Shown here one piece after another: positions 12,590 to 17,681 of a DNA stretch of 17,681 nt. Each line of letters begins with the position of its first letter. Position 1 is the stretch's first letter. Below the pieces are notes generated by a model that saw only the letters and a program-made list of their open reading frames with translations, was not told where the DNA came from and did not search any database. A program made the position numbers and the translations under genes. Source of the DNA: DATFWC01 sp045801465 (lineage in GTDB: Bacteria; Pseudomonadota; Alphaproteobacteria; Rhizobiales; Xanthobacteraceae); the NCBI GenBank assembly GCA_045801465.1, contig JBJMSU010000072.1, positions 1 through 17,681 of the forward strand, in the 5' to 3' direction.

Positions 12590-14725
12590 TTAAATCAGCT
12601 TGTCCGGCGTGATCGGCAGCTCGCGAATGCGTTTACCGGTGGCGTGAAAGACGGCATTCGCAATTGCTGGCGCGACGCCCACCATGGCGATCTCGCCGAC
12701 TCCCTTGACGCCGAGCGGGTTGACGTGCGGATCGTCCTCCTCGACGAACATCACGTCCATGGCCGGAGGCGCGTCGGCGTGGACCGGCACGGCGTACTCG
12801 GCGAGGTTGGCGTTCGGAACCCGTCCATTGCGAGCGTCCACGACGGAATGCTCCATGAGCGCCATGCCGATGCCACCGATCATTCCGCCGATGCACTGGC
12901 TGCGGGTGGTTTTCGGATTGACGATGCGGCCGGCGCCATAGGCGCCGACGATACGCCGCACGCGCGTCTCGCCGAGATCCGGATCGACGGCCACCTCCAC
13001 GAAAACAGCACCGAAGGCGTGCATCGAGAATCGCTGGCTCGCATCGCCCGGCTTCACATCCGCAGAGGCCTCGACGGGCTGGCCGAGGCGGCGCATCGCC
13101 TCCGTGAGGTCATTGGCACCGCCGCGGGCGAGCGCGTCCTCACGCGCCGTGCGACAGGCCGCCTGCACGGCGCTGCCAACGCTCGCCATGGTCATCGAAC
13201 CGCCATGCACGGGCGCTCTCGGCAGCCGGTTGTCGCCGAGACTGAACTTCACCCGCTCGACGGGGAGGCCGAGGGTCTCAGCTGCAACCTGGGTCATGGA
13301 TGTCCAGGTGCCCGGCCCCATGTCGCTCGCCGCGCTGGTCACCTCGGCGGTGCCGTCCGGCAATAGCCGGGCCATGGCCGACGCAGGTGCGTAGTTCATC
13401 GGATAGGTGGCGCTCGCCATGCCCAACCCAATCAGCCAGCGGCCATCACGCATCGAGCGCGGCTCAGGGTTGCGCCGGCGCCATCCGAAGCGCTCGGCGG
13501 CCGCCCGGTAGCATTCCCGCGTCGAGCGGCTCGAGAACGGCAGCTTCTTGAACTCGTCCTGCTCCGGCTCATTGCGCAGCCGCAGCTCGACCGGATCGAT
13601 GTTCAGCGCCACGGCGAGCTCGTCCATGGCGGATTCGAGGGCGAATATCCCGCTCACCTCGCCAGGCGCGCGCATGTAGGTCGGCGTGTGCACGTTCATG
13701 CGCGCGATACGGTGGCGCGTATAGACGTTCGGGCACGAATACAGAAACCGGCTCGCGTTGAGGAGCGCCTCAGAGAATTCTTCGTAGGTGGAGCTCTCCT
13801 GGTAGCCGTCGTGCACGATGGCGGTGAGGCGGCCGACGCGGGATGCGCCGAGGGCAACGCGCTGGACCGTGTGCGGGCGGTAGCCGACGCCGTAATACAT
13901 CTCGCGCCGAGCCAGCATTACCTTGACCGGCCGGCCGGCCACGCGGGCACCGAGGGCGGCCAGCGTCACATGCGGCCAGGTCCGCAGCGCCGAGCCGAAG
14001 GCACCGCCCACGAACGGGGAGATGACGCGGATGTTCTGCGCAGGAATGCCGAACACGGCGGCGATCTCGTCCGCGACGTTGTGCACCCACTGCGTCTTAT
14101 CCCACAGGGTCAGGCGGTCCCCGTCCCATGCGGCGATGGTGGCGTGCATCTCGATCGGGTTGTGGTTCTCTCGCGGAATCACATAGCTCTCGTCCACCCT
14201 CAGCTCGGCGGTGGCGAGGGCCTCTTCGGGATTGCCGCGCCGGGTCTCCGGCGGCCGGCCCGAGCCCTGGTCGGTCCTCTGCTGCGTCGGGAGCACCGGC
14301 TCGACGCGGGTGATATCGGTAGTTCCAGTTTCGCGCGCGTAACTGACGCGCATCAACGTCGCCGCGTGGTTCGCCTGTTCGAGTGTCTCGGCGATGACGA
14401 GGGCGATCGGCTGACCTTGATGGCTGACCCGGTCGTCCTGCAGCACGTACAGGCGCTCGCCCACGTCCGGGTCAACGGCGGCTCTGTGCGGGCGATAGGC
14501 AAGCCTCGGCGCGTTTCGGTGCGTCAACACCGCGACCACGCCGGGGGCGCGTTCCACCGCTGCACTGTCGATGGAGGCGATGCGGCCGTTCGCGATCGTG
14601 CTCCGCACGATCACGCCGTATCCCTGGCCGGACTGGTCGAACTCGGCTGCGTAGCGGGCGCTGCCCGTGACCTTCTGACGGCCGTCGACGCGACTAACGG
14701 GTTGTCCAATAAAAGCGGTGGTCAT
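12590..14725 (-). CDS. Xanthine dehydrogenase family molybdopterin-binding subunit (PaoC-like)
   Basis: A 711-aa large subunit holding the molybdenum cofactor, normal for PaoC-type proteins. The N-terminal domain begins QPVSRVDGRQKVTGSARY; later stretches NPIEMHATIAAW (189-200), FVGGAFGSALRTWPH, YMRAPGEVSGIFALESAMDELA and QCIGGMIGGIGMALMEH are the usual Moco-binding segments. The catalytic glutamate is E678 in GVKGVGE near the C-terminus. There is no signal peptide of its own; in the PaoABC type the complex is exported with the Tat-bearing small subunit. ATG at 14725 overlaps the FAD subunit stop by 4 bp (ATGA), so translation is coupled; a longer frame to 14902 runs inside that gene and is not used. 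The complex would oxidise aldehydes to acids. Confidence 0.95.
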   Translation of the reverse strand: MTTAFIGQPVSRVDGRQKVTGSARYAAEFDQSGQGYGVIVRSTIANGRIASIDSAAVERAPGVVAVLTHRNAPRLAYRPHRAAVDPDVGERLYVLQDDRVSHQGQPIALVIAETLEQANHAATLMRVSYARETGTTDITRVEPVLPTQQRTDQGSGRPPETRRGNPEEALATAELRVDESYVIPRENHNPIEMHATIAAWDGDRLTLWDKTQWVHNVADEIAAVFGIPAQNIRVISPFVGGAFGSALRTWPHVTLAALGARVAGRPVKVMLARREMYYGVGYRPHTVQRVALGASRVGRLTAIVHDGYQESSTYEEFSEALLNASRFLYSCPNVYTRHRIARMNVHTPTYMRAPGEVSGIFALESAMDELAVALNIDPVELRLRNEPEQDEFKKLPFSSRSTRECYRAAAERFGWRRRNPEPRSMRDGRWLIGLGMASATYPMNYAPASAMARLLPDGTAEVTSAASDMGPGTWTSMTQVAAETLGLPVERVKFSLGDNRLPRAPVHGGSMTMASVGSAVQAACRTAREDALARGGANDLTEAMRRLGQPVEASADVKPGDASQRFSMHAFGAVFVEVAVDPDLGETRVRRIVGAYGAGRIVNPKTTRSQCIGGMIGGIGMALMEHSVVDARNGRVPNANLAEYAVPVHADAPPAMDVMFVEEDDPHVNPLGVKGVGEIAMVGVAPAIANAVFHATGKRIRELPITPDKLI

Positions 14726-15720
14726 GCGCGGGCTCCCGCGGTTTCGACGGCGCGCACGATGACGCGCTGCATGAGCTCGATCTTGAACTCGTTGTGCCCG
14801 CGGCCCTGTGCGCCCTCGGCGGCGAGGGCCGCTGCGCGGCGGAGCGCGGCAGGATCGAGGCTCGCTCCGACGAGCGCCGCCTCCACCCGCGGAACACGCC
14901 ACGGCTTCGTGCCAACGCCGCCAAGCGCGACGCGCGCCTGACGGATATGCGCGCCGTCCATGTCGAGCGCGACCGCGGCTGACGCCAGCGCGAACTCGAA
15001 GGAGGCGCGGTCGCGCACTTTGAGGTAGTGCGATCGACGCGCCGCCGGGCTGGCAGGGACCGTAATTGCGGTGATCAACTCACCCGGTTCCAGCACGGTC
15101 GCGATGTGCGGCGCGTCGCCGGGCAAGCGATAGAAGTCGTCGAGCGGCACCGTGCGTCGGCCGCCGCGGCCGACTACCTCGACCGCGGCATCGAGCGCCA
15201 CCAGCGCGACCGCGAGATCGGACGCGTTGGCGGCAATGCAATGATCGCTCGTGCCGAGCACAGCGTGCCAGCGATTGACGCCGGCCATCGCGGAGCATCC
15301 CGAGCCTGGCGAGCGCCTGTTGCAGGCGCTGTATCCGACGTCGCGAAAGTAAGGACAACGGGGGCGCTGTAGCAGATTACCTCCCATGGTTGCCTGATTG
15401 CGCACCTGAGCGCTTGCCGAAGCCAGCAGCGACTCGGCGATCACCGGGAACTGCTCGACCACGGCGGGGTGAGCGGCTACCTCCGCCATCGTGGCGGCGG
15501 CGCCAATCCTGAGGCCCTGCGCTCCCGCCTCGATCCGGCTGTCAAGAAGACCCGCAAGGCTGACCAATCGCTCAGGCCGGCGAACGTATTCCTGGAGAAG
15601 CTGCACCATATCGGTGCCGCCGGCGATGTATTCGACAGCCGCGTCGTTGCGGCCGGCTTGGGCCCGCAGCGCAAGGGCGGCATTGAGGTCGCGAGGACGC
15701 TCAAGGATGAAAGGATGCAT
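14722..15720 (-). CDS. FAD-binding subunit with extra [4Fe-4S] site (PaoB-like)
   Basis: A 332-aa medium subunit of a molybdenum aldehyde oxidoreductase. FAD-binding pieces include IAGGTDM (32-38) and QATMGGNLLQR (109-119). Unlike most xanthine dehydrogenase FAD subunits it has an insertion RCPYFRDVGYSACNRRSPGSGC with C122, C133 and C142, plus C161 in DHCIAAN. The same cysteine layout holds the additional [4Fe-4S] cluster in E. coli PaoB, so electrons likely pass Moco, 2Fe-2S, FAD with this cluster attached. Its start lies 3 bp after the small subunit stop, and its stop overlaps the large subunit start. It is part of the five-gene operon from 16371 to 11247. Confidence 0.95.
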   Translation of the reverse strand: MHPFILERPRDLNAALALRAQAGRNDAAVEYIAGGTDMVQLLQEYVRRPERLVSLAGLLDSRIEAGAQGLRIGAAATMAEVAAHPAVVEQFPVIAESLLASASAQVRNQATMGGNLLQRPRCPYFRDVGYSACNRRSPGSGCSAMAGVNRWHAVLGTSDHCIAANASDLAVALVALDAAVEVVGRGGRRTVPLDDFYRLPGDAPHIATVLEPGELITAITVPASPAARRSHYLKVRDRASFEFALASAAVALDMDGAHIRQARVALGGVGTKPWRVPRVEAALVGASLDPAALRRAAALAAEGAQGRGHNEFKIELMQRVIVRAVETAGARA

Positions 15721-15723
15721 GGC

Positions 15724-16371
15724 TCAACCTCCGCGCACGGCGCCCGTGGCGCGGGCAGCGTCGTGGATGGCCGCGACGATGTGATCGTAGGCCCCGCAGC
15801 GGCAGAGATTGCCGCTCATCCAGTCACGGATCTCCTGCGCCGAGCCGGCATGACCCTCGTTGATGCAGGCGACACCGGCCATGATCTGTCCGGGCGTGCA
15901 ATAACCGCACTGGAACGCATCCCGCTCGATGAAGGCGGCTTGCAGCGGATGAAGTTGATCGCCCTGCGCCAAGCCTTCGATCGTCGTGATCTCGCGTCCC
16001 TCGACGAGGGCCGCGAGGGAGAGACACGATTTCACGCGCTTGCCGTCCATCACGACCGTGCAGGCGCCGCACTGGCCGAGACCACAGCCTTTCTTCGATC
16101 CGGTCAGATGGAGGTGCTCGCGCAACGCGTCGAGCAGCGTCGTCCGTGGATCGAGCGTCAGCCGATGCTCGGTTCCGTTGACGCCCAGCACCAGGTTAAG
16201 CGGAGCAGGCGCGGCGCCGGCCGTTTGCGCAGCCGCCTGCGGTATGAGCCCAGGCATGAGTTGACTTCCCACAAGAGCGCCGCCACTAACGGCAGCGACC
16301 GCCAAAAGCTCCCGTCTTGTCACATCGGGACTCGGGACCATCGGCGTTTGAGGGTTATCCGCGTCTTGCAT
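15724..16371 (-). CDS. 2Fe-2S subunit with Tat signal (PaoA-like)
   Basis: A 215-aa small subunit. The N-terminus carries a twin-arginine signal: TRRELLAVAAVSGGALVGS with R19 and R20, then a hydrophobic core and AAAQ, so the folded complex is exported to the periplasm. The ferredoxin-type cluster uses C96, C101, C104 and C116; the second cluster uses C155, C158, C190 and C192 (QCGYCTPGQ and LCRCGAYDHI). This two-cluster design is standard for the xanthine oxidase family. AGGAGAG precedes the ATG at 16371. It is the first gene of the operon, divergent from the LysR regulator. No chaperone gene of the XdhC/PaoD type is present in the window, so Moco insertion must rely on one elsewhere. Confidence 0.95.
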   Translation of the reverse strand: MQDADNPQTPMVPSPDVTRRELLAVAAVSGGALVGSQLMPGLIPQAAAQTAGAAPAPLNLVLGVNGTEHRLTLDPRTTLLDALREHLHLTGSKKGCGLGQCGACTVVMDGKRVKSCLSLAALVEGREITTIEGLAQGDQLHPLQAAFIERDAFQCGYCTPGQIMAGVACINEGHAGSAQEIRDWMSGNLCRCGAYDHIVAAIHDAARATGAVRGG

Positions 16372-16391
16372 ACGCCGCTCTCCTCTTTGCG

Positions 16392-16404
16392 AAGCGTACC
16401 GCTT
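16392..16404. promoter_or_regulatory. Short palindrome upstream of the aldehyde oxidoreductase operon
   Basis: AAGCG-TAC-CGCTT has perfect 5-bp arms. It lies 21 bp upstream of the start at 16371, close to its ribosome site, where a repressor or a regulator half-site could act. Confidence 0.25.
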
Positions 16405-16429
16405 GGCTGATGATCTAGGCCGTGGCTCA

Positions 16430-16456
16430 TTGCAGATAAATGGCTAAAATCCGCAA
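16430..16456. promoter_or_regulatory. Candidate LysR-type operator in the divergent region
   Basis: TTGCAGA (16430-16436) and TCCGCAA (16450-16456) form an inverted repeat with one mismatch around 13 AT-rich bases. Its size and AT-rich centre fit a LysR-type binding site, and it is placed 24-50 bp upstream of the regulator gene, within the 108-bp region shared with the oxidoreductase operon. Autoregulation plus activation of the operon is the usual pattern for such pairs. Confidence 0.45.
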
Positions 16457-16479
16457 AGACTTATGAGCGGAGCCGATTA

Positions 16480-17394
16480 ATGCAGCGTGGACACGTGGAT
16501 CACCTGCTGGCGTTCATTGCCGTGGGACAAGCGCGCAGCTTCACCAAGGCGGCGGCGAAGCTGGGCGTGTCGCAGTCAGCGCTGAGCCACACCATCAGAG
16601 AACTCGAAGCGCGGCTCGGCGTTCGGCTTTTGACCCGAACCACCCGAAGCGTCTCTCCAACCGAGGCTGGTGAACGTCTGCTTCGCAACATTGGGCCGCG
16701 ATTTGAGGAAATCGAGGCCGAGCTTCAGGCAGTTAGTGAACTGCGGGAGAAGCCCGCTGGCACCATTCGGATCACTGCGACCGAAAATGCGACCGAGACA
16801 ATCCTCGTCCCGAAGCTTGCGCCCCTATTACGAGAATACCCGGACATCAAAGTCGAGATCATTCTCGACTATGGCCTGACAGACATCGTGGCTCAGCAGT
16901 ACGACGCTGGCGTGCGCAGCGGCGAGCAAGTGGCCAAAGACATGATTGCCGTGCGGATCGGGCCGGACATGCGGATGGCGGTCGTCGGCGCGCCCTCGTA
17001 TTTCAAGAAGAAACCGGCGCCGAAGACTCCGCAGGATCTCATCGGACACAACTGCATCAACTTGCGCCTACCTTCGCATGGCGGGGTCTACGCGTGGGAA
17101 TTCGAGAAGGGTGGTCGTGATTTAAAAGTGCGCGTCGAGGGTCAGTTCACCTTCAACGCCACGGTTCAGATCCTCAATGCGGCGCTCGCCGGAGCGGGCT
17201 TGGCCTATGTGCCCGAAAGCATGGCGCGGCGGTATCTCGCCAACGGCCGTCTTAAGCGCGTGCTCGATGACTGGTGCCTTCCGTATTCAGGCTATCATCT
17301 TTGGTACCCAAGCCGCCGCCAATCCTCGGCGGCCTTTACTCTCCTCGTTGACGCGCTGCGCTTTCGCCTGACAGGGACGCTGCGCCGAGGGTGA
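16480..17394 (+). CDS. LysR family transcriptional regulator
   Basis: A 304-aa regulator of normal length. Residues 1-62 hold the winged helix-turn-helix (SFTKAAAKLGVSQSALSHTIRELEARLGVRLLTRTTRSVSPTEAG). From about residue 90 follows the periplasmic-binding-protein-like effector domain (GTIRITATENATETILVPKLAPLLREYPDIKVEI, and GAGLAYVPESMARRYLANGRLKRVL). It diverges from the PaoABC-like operon, with the shared region carrying a possible operator, so it most likely controls that operon in response to an aldehyde or its acid. The ATG at 16480 has GAGCGGAG about 8 bp upstream. The effector is unknown. Confidence 0.93.
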   Translation: MQRGHVDHLLAFIAVGQARSFTKAAAKLGVSQSALSHTIRELEARLGVRLLTRTTRSVSPTEAGERLLRNIGPRFEEIEAELQAVSELREKPAGTIRITATENATETILVPKLAPLLREYPDIKVEIILDYGLTDIVAQQYDAGVRSGEQVAKDMIAVRIGPDMRMAVVGAPSYFKKKPAPKTPQDLIGHNCINLRLPSHGGVYAWEFEKGGRDLKVRVEGQFTFNATVQILNAALAGAGLAYVPESMARRYLANGRLKRVLDDWCLPYSGYHLWYPSRRQSSAAFTLLVDALRFRLTGTLRRG

Positions 17395-17681
17395 CTTTCT
17401 CAAACGCAAAATGCTTTTCTGCATTTGGCAGATAGTGTTGCAAAAGTCGCCGCGGCGAAGCTGTGGAATAGAAATTTGAAACGATCGAATCGGCCCGGAT
17501 GGATTTTTGAATCAACGTTGCGCATTGGCGCCCGATCTTGAATCGATCTTGCGCATTCGGAGGCGCAAAATCGTTTTGCAACACAATCGGCACTTCTCGG
17601 AATCTCGGGGTGATGTCTGACCTGAGTCCGAAAGTCGCCAAAGGGGACATTGATCAACTCGCTTTCAACAATCGCGATTTC
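17395..17681. other. Non-coding right end, no gene seen
   Basis: GC content falls noticeably here compared with the neighbouring genes. A hairpin AAATGC-TTTTCT-GCATTT (17409-17426) lies just after the lysR stop and may end its transcript. The core TTGCGCATT occurs twice (near 17517 and 17550). Two overlapping minus-strand frames of 85-104 codons lack a ribosome site and family features, so I do not call them. The end carries TCTGACC and GGACATTG blocks also found downstream of pqqC. Confidence 0.5.

Noticed and set aside
13688..14941. 417-codon plus-strand open frame
   Set aside because: It lies antisense to the Moco and FAD subunit genes, has the His/Arg/Asp-rich look of a GC-rich shadow frame and no family pattern.
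17336..17657. Two overlapping minus-strand frames of 85 and 104 codons
   Set aside because: No ribosome site, no recognisable domain, overlap with the lysR end in one case, and odd composition; treated as non-coding.

Overview
The window is GC-rich, densely coded DNA with clean Shine-Dalgarno sequences. It looks like an alphaproteobacterial chromosome, most likely Hyphomicrobiales near Bradyrhizobium, Rhodopseudomonas or Pseudolabrys. Support comes from the gene families (DUF993, DUF6494, several small Rhizobiales-type hypotheticals), two degenerate palindromic intergenic repeats of a kind common in that group (900-968 and 5889-5962), and EcfG-like promoter motifs (GGAAC-N17-CGTT).

Left part (1-6180). 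A Gfo/Idh/MocA oxidoreductase and a DUF993 aldolase-like protein, cut by the left edge, form a minus-strand catabolic pair. A small exported protein follows on the plus strand. Next is an unannotated minus-strand stretch that reads as a small-RNA gene (2593-2706): an EcfG-type promoter, a 5' hairpin with a C-rich loop complementary to ribosome-binding sites, and an intrinsic terminator with a U-tract. Two small cytoplasmic proteins (one DUF6494), a coiled-coil small protein, an MFS sugar/metabolite transporter with its own EcfG-type promoter, and another small conserved protein complete this part. This block may belong to the general stress regulon.

Middle (6181-11240). A low-complexity exported or membrane-anchored protein precedes a PQQ module. 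The module has a periplasmic PQQ-dependent sorbosone/aldose dehydrogenase, a diheme cytochrome c that would take its electrons, then pqqA (25 aa), pqqB and pqqC. The cofactor genes thus lie next to a likely user of the cofactor. Two things are odd. PqqB has Q where homologues have the active-site metal-binding H. And pqqD and pqqE are missing: pqqC ends in TGATG, the usual coupled start of a next gene, but the following frame stops after 26 codons and shows no PqqD.

Right part (11247-17681). A five-gene minus-strand operon encodes a Tat-exported molybdenum aldehyde oxidoreductase of the PaoABC type (2Fe-2S, FAD/4Fe-4S and Moco subunits), an exported cyclophilin-like fold protein and a short-chain dehydrogenase. 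A divergent LysR-type regulator is the likely controller and shares a 108-bp intergenic region with it. The last 290 bp hold no convincing gene.

The overall theme is periplasmic oxidation of sugars and aldehydes (PQQ and molybdenum enzymes) with sugar/polyol catabolism and a possible stress-regulated segment. No tRNA, rRNA, CRISPR array, complete insertion sequence or origin was seen.
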